Notes under the pieces: model-generated
What the model was told of the DNA's origin: nothing
Database searches by the model: none
The model's input: the letters and a program-made list of their open reading frames with translations, nothing else
In this document: piece by piece, positions 27,511 through 36,474 of the stretch
Layout: every line of letters begins with the position of its first letter
Position numbering within the stretch: position 1 is the stretch's first letter
Assembly (NCBI GenBank): GCA_000153745.1
Contig: DS022282.1
Location: 1,324,066 to 1,388,065 of the forward strand
DNA: 64,000 nt
Direction: 5' to 3'
Source: Rhodobacterales bacterium HTCC2255
Lineage (GTDB): Bacteria; Pseudomonadota; Alphaproteobacteria; Rhodobacterales; Rhodobacteraceae
Made by a program: the position numbers and the translations under genes

Positions 27511-27702
27511 TTAATCCAATAAATTAACATTTCTAATTACTTTAAAATCAAAAGTTGGGTTAAAAATATCTATCTTGTCTATTTTTTGCAGACGCTTAAT
27601 TTCATTCACTACTTCGCTGGGTATAATATTTTCTCCCCATGCTATAGATGTGAGCGAAATAATTAAAATAATTGGTAATAACACTTTATTAATAAAACTC
27701 AT
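27511..27702 (-). CDS. Small protein with signal peptide
   Basis: A 63-residue open frame I cannot assign to a family. It starts with a lysine and a hydrophobic stretch (VLLPIILIISLTSIAWG) that looks like a signal peptide with likely cleavage after AWG, leaving about 40 residues that are lysine- and isoleucine-rich. An AGAG ribosome-binding site precedes the ATG and a TATAAT-like -10 lies at 27716-27721 on the minus strand. It is 11 bases upstream of argJ, where many Alphaproteobacteria have a parvulin-type peptidyl-prolyl isomerase; no such domain remains here. It could be a genuine short periplasmic protein or the remnant of that gene. Confidence 0.5.
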   Translation of the reverse strand: MSFINKVLLPIILIISLTSIAWGENIIPSEVVNEIKRLQKIDKIDIFNPTFDFKVIRNVNLLD

Positions 27703-27764
27703 TTAAATTTCTCTAATTATACAAAATATTATATTATAAATATATACCATTTGCTAAGCCGACG

Positions 27765-27793
27765 TTGACAGTTTTGAAACACCCGCTTACATG
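27765..27793 (+). promoter_or_regulatory. Candidate sigma70-type promoter for secA
   Basis: TTGACA at 27765-27770 is followed 17 bases later by TACATG (27788-27793), a perfect -35 with a weak -10. It lies in the 239-base divergent region between the small secreted-protein gene and secA, and would give a leader of about 140 bases. Sequence match only. Confidence 0.35.
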
Positions 27794-27941
27794 TTTTTTC
27801 TCACGTTTTGTAAGGAGTCTCTTTATTTGGCGTCTTTTTAGGTGGCTTTAATTAGCCCGGCAAGGCCAATGAATAAAAAACTAGTTCAATAACGTATCAG
27901 ATTTGCCTATAATTTTTGGGCGTAAGTTAGGAATAAATGTA

Positions 27942-30785
27942 ATGCTCGGATTATCAAAAGCAGCTAAAAAAATATTTGGATCACCAAACGACCGCAAGAT
28001 CAAAGCTGCTTTACCTTTAGTGTCAGCAATAAACTTACTAGAAGCTGAGTATCAAGCCCTCAGTGACCAGCAAATTAAAGATAAAACTATTGAGTTTAAA
28101 AAACGGTTTTCAGATGGTGAAACTTTAGACAAACTTTTGCCTGAAGTGTTTGCAAATGCCAGAGAGGCTGCTTTTAGAGCTCTAGGCTTACGTGCATATG
28201 ATACACAGTTAATGGGAGGAATATTTTTACACCAAGGAAATATTTCAGAAATGAAAACTGGAGAAGGTAAAACCTTAGTTGGCGTTTTTCCTGTGTACTT
28301 AAATGCTTTAACAGGGCGGGGAGTTCATGTTGTAACAGTTAATGACTATCTTGCTTCACGCGATGCAGCATGGATGGGCAAAGTATATAGTTTTTTAGGT
28401 ATGACAACTGGTATTGTTATTCCAGACATGGAAGAAGATGCCAAGTTAGCTGCGTATGCATGTGACATAACATACGCAACAAACAATGAATTAGGTTTTG
28501 ATTATTTACGTGATAATATGAAATCTGACCTAAAACAAATGGCTCAAAGAGATCATTATTTTGCAATAGTTGATGAAGTTGATAGTATTTTGATCGATGA
28601 GGCCAGAACTCCACTAATAATTTCCGGGCCTGCCGAAGATAGGACAGAACTCTATAAATCAATTGATGCATTAATTCCTGAACTAATGACAAATCATTAT
28701 GATCTAGACGAAAAGTCTCGTTCATCGTCCCTTACTGATGAAGGAAACGAATTCGTTGAAAAACGTTTGCTCGAATTAAAATTATTACCTGAAGGGCAAT
28801 CTTTGTATGATCCAGAAAGTACATCACTTGTACATCACATAAATCAAGGTCTGCGCGCACACACTCTTTTCAAGCGTGATAAGGATTATATTGTAAAAAA
28901 CAATGAAGTAGTACTCATTGATGAATTTACTGGGAGAATGATGTCAGGGCGTAGAATGTCTGACGGATTACATCAAGCTATTGAGGCTAAAGAAAATGTA
29001 AATATTAAAGCAGAAAATGTAACTTTAGCATCCGTAACTTTTCAAAATTACTTTAGGCTTTATGATAAATTAGCCGGTATGACAGGAACCGCTTTAACAG
29101 AAGCTGAAGAATTCTCTGAAATCTATGGGCTTGGTGTAGTTGAAGTTCCCACTAACAAACCAATCGCTCGGCTTGATGAGCACGATGCAATATATCGCAC
29201 TGCTGATGAAAAGTTCACTGCAATTGTTGAAGAAATTGGTAAAGCACACTCAAAAGAACAACCAATATTGGTTGGAACAACATCTATTGAAAAATCTGAA
29301 TACTTATCAAAACTTTTAAATGATAAAAAATTATTAAAAAATATTTCTGAAAACTTACTAAAACAATCTGTTAGTGCAAAAAAGCAAGAACAAAAAGATA
29401 AGCTTAAAACCTATTCAGAATCTTTTAATGAATTTTCGAAAAAAGGCATATCTCATAAAATACTAAATGCCCGTTTTCATGAACAAGAAGCATCAATCAT
29501 TGCAGATGCTGGCATTCCAAGCGCAGTTACAATAGCTACCAATATGGCTGGTCGAGGGACTGATATTCAATTGGGAGGAAATGTTGAAATGCGTGTTGCA
29601 TCTACAATAGAATCCACCAAAAAACAATCTGACCCAATTGAAATCCGAAAAAGTGTTACTGAAGAAGTAAACAAAGCAAAAAAAGTTGCATTAGATGCTG
29701 GTGGTTTGTTCGTTCTTGCTACGGAGCGACATGAAAGTCGCCGCATTGACAATCAATTACGTGGAAGATCTGGGCGTCAAGGTGATCCGGGTAGATCAGC
29801 CTTTTTCTTATCATTAGAAGACGATTTAATGAGAATATTTGGATCAGAAAAATTAGATGCTGTACTAGGTAAATTGGGCATGGACGAAGGCGAGGCTATT
29901 ATTCATCCGTGGGTTAATAAATCCCTAGAAAGGGCTCAGGCAAAAGTAGAAGGTCAAAATTTTGATGTAAGAAAACAGTTGTTAAAATTTGATGATGTAA
30001 TGAATGATCAGCGTAAAGCTATTTTTGAGCAACGCCTGGAAATTATGAAATCTGACGATTTATCAAATACTGTAAAAGATATGCGTGATGAAGTAATCGA
30101 AGATTTAGTGGACGATGCTATACCTTCTAAGTCTTATCCTGAACAATGGGATATTAAAGGCTTAGAACAATCAATTAAAGAAGCGCTTGGTTTAAATTTA
30201 CCTATATCTGAATGGGCAGCTGAAGAGGGAATCGATGATGAAGATATCATTGAACGTCTTCGTAGTGCTGGCGACGATGAAATGACCAATAAAATTAAAG
30301 GAATTGGATCAGAAAATATTCGTTCAGCAGAAAAACAGCTTTTATTGGGAACAATAGACCAAAAATGGAGAGAACACCTAATTACCTTAGAACACCTAAG
30401 GTCAGTAGTTGGGATGCGTGGATATGCAAACCGTGATCCCTTGAACGAATATAAAACAGAATCATTTGAGCTCTTTGAAACTATGCTAGAAGGCTTGAGA
30501 TCTGATATTACGAGACAGATGGCTCGCTTACAACCACAAACACCCGAACAACAAATGGCTGCATTACAACAACAAATTCAAACTGCACTTAGTCAAGGTA
30601 TGGATGTTAATGAAATTAAAGCGCGCGTAAAAGAAGCTTACGGAATTGATATCGAGCTAGAGAAGCCAAAGGCACCCGAAATTGACAAAAATGATCCAAA
30701 AACTTGGCCAGCTTTAAGCCGTAACGATAAATGTTTGTGTCAATCAGGTAAAAAATACAAACATTGTCATGGGGCGCTGAAGTAA
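27942..30785 (+). CDS. secA: Protein translocase ATPase SecA
   Basis: Motor of the Sec pathway that pushes unfolded preproteins through SecYEG. The start chosen is the ATG at 27942 ([14 protein letters not shown]), giving 947 residues and an AGGA ribosome-binding site; the frame is open to a TTG at 27903 but the extra residues are not family-like. Walker A is MKTGEGKT at 104-111, the [19 protein letters not shown] Walker B/preprotein region follows, and [13 protein letters not shown] is present. The C-terminus ends in a CxC-x8-CH zinc motif that binds SecB, encoded at 45196. A lysine-rich insertion of about 40 residues sits between the TTSIEKSE and [14 protein letters not shown] motifs. It faces map with only 2 bases between stops. 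Confidence 0.97.
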   Translation: MLGLSKAAKKIFGSPNDRKIKAALPLVSAINLLEAEYQALSDQQIKDKTIEFKKRFSDGETLDKLLPEVFANAREAAFRALGLRAYDTQLMGGIFLHQGNISEMKTGEGKTLVGVFPVYLNALTGRGVHVVTVNDYLASRDAAWMGKVYSFLGMTTGIVIPDMEEDAKLAAYACDITYATNNELGFDYLRDNMKSDLKQMAQRDHYFAIVDEVDSILIDEARTPLIISGPAEDRTELYKSIDALIPELMTNHYDLDEKSRSSSLTDEGNEFVEKRLLELKLLPEGQSLYDPESTSLVHHINQGLRAHTLFKRDKDYIVKNNEVVLIDEFTGRMMSGRRMSDGLHQAIEAKENVNIKAENVTLASVTFQNYFRLYDKLAGMTGTALTEAEEFSEIYGLGVVEVPTNKPIARLDEHDAIYRTADEKFTAIVEEIGKAHSKEQPILVGTTSIEKSEYLSKLLNDKKLLKNISENLLKQSVSAKKQEQKDKLKTYSESFNEFSKKGISHKILNARFHEQEASIIADAGIPSAVTIATNMAGRGTDIQLGGNVEMRVASTIESTKKQSDPIEIRKSVTEEVNKAKKVALDAGGLFVLATERHESRRIDNQLRGRSGRQGDPGRSAFFLSLEDDLMRIFGSEKLDAVLGKLGMDEGEAIIHPWVNKSLERAQAKVEGQNFDVRKQLLKFDDVMNDQRKAIFEQRLEIMKSDDLSNTVKDMRDEVIEDLVDDAIPSKSYPEQWDIKGLEQSIKEALGLNLPISEWAAEEGIDDEDIIERLRSAGDDEMTNKIKGIGSENIRSAEKQLLLGTIDQKWREHLITLEHLRSVVGMRGYANRDPLNEYKTESFELFETMLEGLRSDITRQMARLQPQTPEQQMAALQQQIQTALSQGMDVNEIKARVKEAYGIDIELEKPKAPEIDKNDPKTWPALSRNDKCLCQSGKKYKHCHGALK

Positions 30786-30787
30786 CC

Positions 30788-31594
30788 TTAACTCCAGGTT
30801 GGATAGAATTTATTGGATAAAGAATTTGTAAAAATTTCACATCCTGTTGAAGTAACTCCAATAGAATGCTCAAATTGAGCTGATAGAGATTTATCTTTAG
30901 TGACTGCTGTCCAGTCATCTGCTAATATTTTGGTATGTGGCTTACCTAGGTTTACCATTGGTTCTATTGTAAAAAACATACCTTCTTCTAGTACAGCGCC
31001 TGTACCCCAGCGGCCAAAGTGTACAACATTAGGCGCTGAGTGAAAAACCCTACCTAATCCATGACCACAAAAATCACGAACTACCGAACATCTTTGGGCT
31101 TCAACATACGCTTGAATTGCCGCACCAATATCGCCAAAAGTGTTGCCTGGCTTAACTTGATCAATACCAATCATCAAGGCAGTGTGAGTAATGTCTATAA
31201 GCCTTTCAGCTTTTCGCGATAATTTACCACAAATATACATACGTGATGTGTCACCAAACCAACCATCTAAAATACAAGTAACATCAATATTAAGAATATC
31301 CCCATCTTTTAATTTCTTATCAGAAGGTATTCCATGACAAACAACGTGGTTAAGGGATATACAACTGGATTTTGTATATCCGCGATAACCTAGCGTTGCG
31401 GGTGTAGCACCTGCGTCAATCATATAATCGTGAATCAATGTATCTAATGCTTCAGTTGTTACTCCTGGAACAATAAAATCAGTTATCATATCTAATATTT
31501 TGGCAGCCAACGCTCCAGATCTTCTCATTCCTTCGAATTCTTCAGAAGTATGGATAGTAATACCATCTGCATTTAATCTGGGTTTAATATTCAC
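30788..31594 (-). CDS. map: Type I methionine aminopeptidase
   Basis: Removes the initiator methionine from nascent proteins. The 268-residue enzyme shows the five metal ligands of the pita-bread fold: Asp in NIDVTCILDGWFGD (two), His in GHGLGRVFH, Glu in FFTIEPM and Glu in AQFEHSIGVT. SLNHVVCHGIP holds the conserved substrate-site histidine. The N-terminal IHTSEEFEGMRRSGALAAKILD is typical of the alphaproteobacterial type. It may be transcribed after sfsA, which lies 30 bases upstream on the same strand. No strong terminator is seen in the 2-base gap to secA. Confidence 0.97.
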   Translation of the reverse strand: MNIKPRLNADGITIHTSEEFEGMRRSGALAAKILDMITDFIVPGVTTEALDTLIHDYMIDAGATPATLGYRGYTKSSCISLNHVVCHGIPSDKKLKDGDILNIDVTCILDGWFGDTSRMYICGKLSRKAERLIDITHTALMIGIDQVKPGNTFGDIGAAIQAYVEAQRCSVVRDFCGHGLGRVFHSAPNVVHFGRWGTGAVLEEGMFFTIEPMVNLGKPHTKILADDWTAVTKDKSLSAQFEHSIGVTSTGCEIFTNSLSNKFYPTWS

Positions 31595-31624
31595 AATATT
31601 TACCTTGTTGTTACTTGTTTTTGA

Positions 31625-32335
31625 TTAAACAGAATTACTAGCATTTGCCAAGTCTAGTCTTTTTCCAATTGTAATGCCTACTTTAGAAATAACACAATCA
31701 TAACATAAAACTTTAACACCACTTTTAATAGCATGTTTGTATGATTTATTATAATTTGGATCAATATCTTCCGCTATATTAAACAAATCACCATCTGAGC
31801 GCTGTACTAAAAAAAGTATAGTTGCTTGAAAACCCCTTTTAACCATATCAGCCAGTTCATCCATATGTTTTGCACCACGGATTGTCTTACTATCAGGAAA
31901 TTCCACTAATCCTTTTTGCCGCGATAGGGTTACACTTTTAACTTCCAAATACATTTTAGGTGATTTTTCAAAATGAAGTAAAAAATCTACTCGAGAGTTT
32001 TCTCCATATTTTACTTCTGATTGATATTTTTTTTGATTTAAGTTTAGTGAATCGTTATCTAAAGCTTCTTTAACTATTTTATTAGCATTGTGAGTATCAA
32101 CACCTATAAAGGTATTTTTAGTTTCAATTAATTTCCATGAATATTTTAATTTTCTTTTTGGATTATTGTTAAATTCCAACCAGATTGTTGATCCTGGTCT
32201 TGATAATTCTAACATAGAACCAGGGTTAGCTACATGTGCAGTAACTATAGATCCATTTTCTAGGGTGACGTCTGCTAAAAAACGCTTATATCTCTTTATT
32301 AAGGTGCCCTTAATTAGGGAGCTTTCAAATTTCAT
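31625..32335 (-). CDS. sfsA: SfsA-family protein
   Basis: Homologue of the sugar fermentation stimulation protein, a nuclease-fold protein of uncertain role that binds DNA in E. coli. The family start is MKFESSLIKGTLIKRYKRFLAD, which places the ATG at 32333-32335 and gives 236 residues. The frame continues 38 codons upstream into the oppositely oriented CinA-like gene, but that part is non-homologous. Conserved parts are AHVANPGSMLEL, SRVDFLLHF, YLEVKSVTLS and FPDSKTIRGAKHMDEL, which carry the D/E-x-K-like residues. Its start codon is only 13 bases from the divergent neighbour's start. Confidence 0.93.
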   Translation of the reverse strand: MKFESSLIKGTLIKRYKRFLADVTLENGSIVTAHVANPGSMLELSRPGSTIWLEFNNNPKRKLKYSWKLIETKNTFIGVDTHNANKIVKEALDNDSLNLNQKKYQSEVKYGENSRVDFLLHFEKSPKMYLEVKSVTLSRQKGLVEFPDSKTIRGAKHMDELADMVKRGFQATILFLVQRSDGDLFNIAEDIDPNYNKSYKHAIKSGVKVLCYDCVISKVGITIGKRLDLANASNSV

Positions 32336-32348
32336 AAGGAATATATAA

Positions 32349-33074
32349 ATGACCAATCCAACCGCTGCAATGATCGTAATAGGTGATGAAATTTTATCTG
32401 GGCGAACAAGAGATGCAAATATGTTCAATTTAGCGGGAAAGCTTACCATTCATGGTATAGACTTACTAGAGGTAAGGGTAATCTCAGATAAATCGTCAGA
32501 AATTATAGCTGCAGTTAATGAAACACGGGCAAAGTATGATCATGTTTTTACAAGTGGCGGCATAGGCCCAACTCATGATGATATAACTGCAGATTGCATA
32601 GCTGCCGCATTTAACGTCGAAATAGGTATTCGCGATGATGCAAAAAATATCTTAGCTACAAATTATGAAAATGGAGTTGACGACCTTACTCCCGCTCGGT
32701 TGCGAATGGCTAGGATACCTGATGGTGCATTTTTAATTGATAATGTAATTTCAAAAGCTCCTGGTTTTTCTATGGATAATGTTCATGTGATGGCTGGTGT
32801 GCCTAGTGTATTCAATAGTATGATTGATTGGTTATTGCCTAAATTAGAGAAAGGTGCAGAAATGATTAGCTCAACAATTAGAGTTGATTTGCCAGAAAGT
32901 ATTATAGCTGAACCGTTGGGGGTAATCGCGAATAAATTTCCTCATGTATCTATTGGCTCGTATCCGTTTTATGAAGATAATAAGCATGGCGCAAATATTG
33001 TTATACGTTCTACAGAGACAATCTTAATCTCAAATGTTGAGACAGAAATTAAATCTGCATTTAAATTACAATGA
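32349..33074 (+). CDS. CinA N-terminal/molybdopterin-binding domain protein
   Basis: A 241-residue protein with a MoCF (MogA/MoeA-like) fold, as in the N-terminal half of CinA competence/damage-inducible proteins. Visible are MIVIGDEILSGRTRDANMF at the N-terminus and FTSGGIGPTHDDITADCIAAAF, the molybdopterin- or nucleotide-binding GGxGPTxDD motif. The C-terminal NMN amidohydrolase domain of full-length CinA is absent, which is common in Alphaproteobacteria. The AAGGAATATATAA leader supplies AGGA as ribosome-binding site. The following GNAT gene overlaps its stop by 4 bases. The true substrate is not established. Confidence 0.88.
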   Translation: MTNPTAAMIVIGDEILSGRTRDANMFNLAGKLTIHGIDLLEVRVISDKSSEIIAAVNETRAKYDHVFTSGGIGPTHDDITADCIAAAFNVEIGIRDDAKNILATNYENGVDDLTPARLRMARIPDGAFLIDNVISKAPGFSMDNVHVMAGVPSVFNSMIDWLLPKLEKGAEMISSTIRVDLPESIIAEPLGVIANKFPHVSIGSYPFYEDNKHGANIVIRSTETILISNVETEIKSAFKLQ

Positions 33075-33760
33075 AACCAAGCATTGAAACACTTTATGAA
33101 GTTCTTGATTTTACCTGGCCATCTGTAACAACTGAATTACACCATGGCTGGCAAATAAAGAATGGATCAGGTGGCGGTAAAAGGGTCTCTGCAGCAATAC
33201 AAAATAGCCCTACAGCGAAAGTTGAAGTAGCTGAAAAGTTAATGAATGCTCTTGGTCAAAAAAAACTATTCATGATTAGGGAGGGAAATGAAATCTTAGA
33301 TTATAAATTGCATAAATTAGGATATAAATTGATCGATCCATCTGTCATATTTGGTTTGCCCATTGAATTGTTAGCTAAAACATTCGATGGTAAATTTCAT
33401 ACATCACCAAACACTGCAATGAAGAGCTTATGGCTAAATGGTGATATTAATGACATGCGATTAAATGTAATGGCCCGTACAAAAGTATTGAAGACTTATG
33501 TTACGATTAATAACATCGCAGTAGCATTTGTAGCTATTCATAATGCCATTGCAATGGTCCATGCTCTTGAGGTTTCAAAAATAAATCAACGACAGGGTTT
33601 TGGTAAAAAAATTATGCAGCAAATAGCAGGGTGGGCCTCATTAAATGATGCACATTATTTATCTGTCATTACTGTCCACAATAATTTTCCAGCAAAAAGC
33701 CTTTATGAACACTTAAAAATGTCCGAAATAGGCAGCTATCACTATAGAATTAAATTATGA
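33071..33760 (+). CDS. GNAT-family N-acetyltransferase
   Basis: A 229-residue protein whose C-terminal half is a GNAT acetyltransferase domain: VAFVAIHNAIAMVHALEV (beta-4) followed by the acetyl-CoA pyrophosphate loop QRQGFGKKIMQQIAGWA (Q/R-x-x-G-x-G/A) and the NFPAKSLYEHLKMSEIGSYHYR terminal region. The N-terminal ~100 residues are a divergent extension (TLYEVLDFTWPSVTTELHHGW). It is translationally coupled to the CinA-like gene by ATGA. The acceptor substrate is unknown. Its 3' end overlaps the LysR gene by 6 bases on the opposite strand. Confidence 0.88.
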   Translation: MKPSIETLYEVLDFTWPSVTTELHHGWQIKNGSGGGKRVSAAIQNSPTAKVEVAEKLMNALGQKKLFMIREGNEILDYKLHKLGYKLIDPSVIFGLPIELLAKTFDGKFHTSPNTAMKSLWLNGDINDMRLNVMARTKVLKTYVTINNIAVAFVAIHNAIAMVHALEVSKINQRQGFGKKIMQQIAGWASLNDAHYLSVITVHNNFPAKSLYEHLKMSEIGSYHYRIKL

Positions 33761-34666
33761 TCGCCAGATTTCATTACCAGATTTTTTAAAATGCGAACTT
33801 AAATAATCTATAAAAACTCTGAGTTTTGGTGGTATATAGTCTGATGAAGGATAGACAGCGTAGACACCCAATTCTGGAAATTTTATATTGGTTAATATTT
33901 TCTGAAGAGATCCATCTTTTATTTTCTCCCCATATATAAAGCATGGTAAGTACGCTAGCCCTAATCCTGCTTCAGCAGCCATCAATAAAGATTTTCCATC
34001 ATTTACACTTAAGTTGTCTTTTCCACGAATTTGACGTTCTTCACCATCAGGCCCAGGTATTCGCCAAAAGTTATTACTTTTTTCAAATGAATAATTTAGT
34101 AATTGATGATCAGATAAGTCATCAATTTTTTTTGGAATGCCATTGCTAGCTAAATAATCCCGCGAACCAACTATAGCTAATTTTGTATTGGCTATTTTTT
34201 TTGCTTTCATTGAACTGTCAGATAAATTTCCAATTCTTACTGCTAAATCAAAACCTTCAGAAACAAGGTCTACAAAACGATTATCTAAAGTCATATGAAT
34301 TTTTATTTTTGGATATGCTTTTATAAATGGTGTTATACAATTAATTAAATGATTTGACCCAAAATCATTTGAGACAGACACTCTTAATATTCCTTGGGCT
34401 TCTGTTTGCATTGCCTTAACAGATAAATCAGCATCTTGAATCTCTTCAAGAAACTTAATGCATTTTTGGTAATAATTAATGCCAATTTCTGTAGCGCTTA
34501 CATTTCTTGTTGTACGGTTTAGTAATGTTACACCAAGTCTGGATTCCAAACTAGCAATGTGTTTTGATACAGAGGACTTCGAAAGTCTTAGCTTATTGGC
34601 AGCTTCCGTAAAACCACCGCTATCAACTACAGCAACAAAAATTTCCATTTCAGCCATACGGTCCAT
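33755..34666 (-). CDS. LysR-family transcriptional regulator
   Basis: A 303-residue LysR-type regulator. The N-terminal winged helix includes MEIFVAVVDSGGFTEAANKLRLSKSSVSKHIASLESRLGVTLLNRTTRNVSATEIG. The C-terminal periplasmic-binding-protein-like effector domain contains DLAVRIGNLSDSSMKAKKI, LLMAAEAGLGLAYLPCF and the terminal DYLSSHFKK, typical of the AaeR/DsdC-like subgroup. The ATG follows the stop of the permease gene directly, so both are one operon. Targets and inducer are unknown; as a LysR member it may control the permease operon itself. Confidence 0.94.
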   Translation of the reverse strand: MDRMAEMEIFVAVVDSGGFTEAANKLRLSKSSVSKHIASLESRLGVTLLNRTTRNVSATEIGINYYQKCIKFLEEIQDADLSVKAMQTEAQGILRVSVSNDFGSNHLINCITPFIKAYPKIKIHMTLDNRFVDLVSEGFDLAVRIGNLSDSSMKAKKIANTKLAIVGSRDYLASNGIPKKIDDLSDHQLLNYSFEKSNNFWRIPGPDGEERQIRGKDNLSVNDGKSLLMAAEAGLGLAYLPCFIYGEKIKDGSLQKILTNIKFPELGVYAVYPSSDYIPPKLRVFIDYLSSHFKKSGNEIWRS

Positions 34667-35704
34667 TTATAGATCACCGTCTGATGTAAACATAGCAGCA
34701 AATGGTTTAGTTGATTGGTTCTCTGCCAATAAAATTACTAGAGCAGACGTCAATGGTATTGATAATATAGCTCCTGGCAAGCCCCATATAGTTGTCCAAA
34801 AAACCAAAGCTAACAATACAACAAAACTAGAAAGATTTACTGATTTCCCAATCATTTTAGGCTCAAGTATGTTTCCAACATATGTTTGCACAGCCATTAA
34901 TAATACCAGAGCTAGTATAGCCCATTGAAGAGAGCCAAATTGTGCTAATGCTAATCCAACAGGAAAACCAACACCAATCGCTGAACCTACATAGGGTATA
35001 TAATTTAAAAACCCTATCATAACTGCCCAGAAAACAGCACTATCAATACCCATTACCCACATTATTAGAAACGAAATTGATGCTAAAATAATATTAATAA
35101 TTGTCTTAATTGTTAAATAAACACCAATTCTGTTATTTACTTTTGATATTATTTCTAAAGCTTGAGTAGCATCACCGCCTAATGCTTTTGATATCTTAGC
35201 GTTGAAATTATTTACTTCTGTAAGTAAAAATCCTGCATAAAGAGCAGTCATAAATAGTATAGAACCCACTGAAGAAATTGAACCAAAAGCCCTAAAAGCA
35301 AATGATTGTAAATCAATACTCTTCCACCAGTTTTCAATAATTTTATTTAAAGAAGGTGCATTAATTAATCCGAATCCTTCAGCAAGGTTATCAACAACAA
35401 TTTGTAGGTTAGTTTGATAAATTGGTAACTGTGATAAAGTATATTCTATATTATTTGAGATCATAAAAGAAATTAGCGCAACTATAGAAACGAAAATCAA
35501 TAGAACTACTAATCGATGGATAAATTTTGAAAAGTAATTCATCATTGGCCATTTTGCGATAGCTTCTGAAGCAGTTAGCAAAATATATACTGTTAAAATA
35601 CTTAAAATTATTGGTAATAAAATTGATTGTCCAATAAACAGAATCCAAACAACCATTATTGAAGAACCTATTAAGTAAAAAAATCTAGCTGCATTGTTTT
35701 CCAT
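34667..35704 (-). CDS. AI-2E family transporter (permease, UPF0118)
   Basis: A 345-residue polytopic membrane protein of the AI-2E exporter/PerM family. About seven to eight hydrophobic segments are visible, starting with FFYLIGSSIMVVWILFIGQSILLPIILSILTVY. The family C-terminal core is GFLNYIPYVGSAIGVGFPVGLALAQFGSL, VQTYVGNILEPKMIGKSVNLSSFVVLLALVFWTTIWGLPGAILSIPL. Members export diverse solutes or act as Na+/H+ antiporters; the AI-2 link is only historical. The stop abuts the ATG of the LysR gene. Confidence 0.92.
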   Translation of the reverse strand: MENNAARFFYLIGSSIMVVWILFIGQSILLPIILSILTVYILLTASEAIAKWPMMNYFSKFIHRLVVLLIFVSIVALISFMISNNIEYTLSQLPIYQTNLQIVVDNLAEGFGLINAPSLNKIIENWWKSIDLQSFAFRAFGSISSVGSILFMTALYAGFLLTEVNNFNAKISKALGGDATQALEIISKVNNRIGVYLTIKTIINIILASISFLIMWVMGIDSAVFWAVMIGFLNYIPYVGSAIGVGFPVGLALAQFGSLQWAILALVLLMAVQTYVGNILEPKMIGKSVNLSSFVVLLALVFWTTIWGLPGAILSIPLTSALVILLAENQSTKPFAAMFTSDGDL

Positions 35705-35802
35705 TATGTACTTTCAATTATTTTAAATGAAATTAATTAACTTTTAAGGTAAATCCTAGTGTTTATAACCAAAAATAGCCAAATAAGTTAAATCGAATCT
35801 AC

Positions 35803-35829
35803 TTGCACATACTATATTATCTCTATAAT
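35803..35829 (+). promoter_or_regulatory. Candidate promoter of the rimP leader
   Basis: TTGCAC at 35803-35808 and a perfect TATAAT at 35824-35829, spaced 15 bases (16 if CTTGCA is used). Transcription would start near 35836, just before the two hairpins described next. Sequence match only. Confidence 0.5.
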
Positions 35830-35835
35830 AGAAAA

Positions 35836-35908
35836 ATATACCGGAAAGGTTGGCCTCCACCCCTAACCTTCCATCGAAATTTACGACGGGCCGTGAGCCC
35901 GTTTTTTT
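35836..35908 (+). ncRNA. Structured leader or small RNA upstream of rimP (anti-Shine-Dalgarno loop plus terminator)
   Basis: A predicted ~73-nt RNA between the TATAAT promoter and rimP. Hairpin 1 pairs GGAAAGGTTGG (35843-35853) with CTAACCTTCC region (35863-35872; one bulged A) and exposes CCTCCACCC in its loop. Hairpin 2 is the intrinsic terminator at 35886-35908. The arrangement of a short hairpin with CCUCC-rich loop followed by a terminator resembles the alphaproteobacterial alpha-r14/'cuckoo' RNAs, whose loops carry CCUCCUCCC. It could be an independent small RNA or an attenuator of the rimP-nusA-infB operon. Structure is read from sequence; function is inference. Confidence 0.5.
35886..35908 (+). 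terminator. Rho-independent terminator/attenuator before rimP
   Basis: ACGGGC (35886-35891), 5-base loop, GCCCGT (35897-35902), followed immediately by a run of Ts to 35908. It ends 11 bases before the rimP ATG, so it would cut off the operon unless antitermination occurs. Confidence 0.75.
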
Positions 35909-35919
35909 ATGTGAGAAAA

Positions 35920-36471
35920 ATGTCAGACCTAATTGCAAAATCAGCTATAGACAAGCGTATGGCAAGTATTGTTCAGCCTGTAATTGAAGACCTGGGTTAC
36001 GAACTTGTGCGAATACGATTGATGTCAGGCAAAGCAACAACCTTACAAATCATGGCAGATAAACCAAACGGCGGTATTGATGTTAATGACTGCTCAAAAA
36101 TATCAACTGAAATTAGCGCAATTTTAGATGTAGAAGATCCAATTGAAGCTGAATACGCATTAGAAGTATCAAGTCCTGGTATGGATAGACCCTTAACAAG
36201 ATTAAAAGATTTCCAAACATGGAATGGGTTTGAAATAAAAGTTGAAACTTCTGAGTTAATTGATGGTCAGAGACGCTTTAAAGGCTTATCACGTGGTATT
36301 GAAGATAATGATGTACTAATTGAAATCCCGCAAGGAACAATTGGTTTAGATTTTGAATGGTTATCAGATGCAAAATTAGTGTTGACTGATGAATTAGTGG
36401 CTGCTTCCCAAAAGGGCCGCACGAATATAGTTGAAAGTGATTTCGACGACATAGAAACAGAAGAGGAATAA
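35920..36471 (+). CDS. rimP: Ribosome maturation factor RimP
   Basis: Assists 30S subunit maturation. The family start is [34 protein letters not shown], so the ATG at 35920 is chosen (183 residues); the open frame continues upstream through the leader hairpins, which is not coding. Other features are [48 protein letters not shown], the signature of the N-terminal domain, and a C-terminal SH3-like part ending in an acidic tail. It opens the rimP-nusA-ylxR-infB operon; nusA begins 3 bases after its stop. Confidence 0.95.
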   Translation: MSDLIAKSAIDKRMASIVQPVIEDLGYELVRIRLMSGKATTLQIMADKPNGGIDVNDCSKISTEISAILDVEDPIEAEYALEVSSPGMDRPLTRLKDFQTWNGFEIKVETSELIDGQRRFKGLSRGIEDNDVLIEIPQGTIGLDFEWLSDAKLVLTDELVAASQKGRTNIVESDFDDIETEEE

Positions 36472-36474
36472 ACT

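Noticed and set aside
35803-35919. N-terminal extension of rimP through the leader
   Set aside because: The frame is open but passes through a promoter, two hairpins and a T-run, and RimP homologues start at the ATG at 35920.
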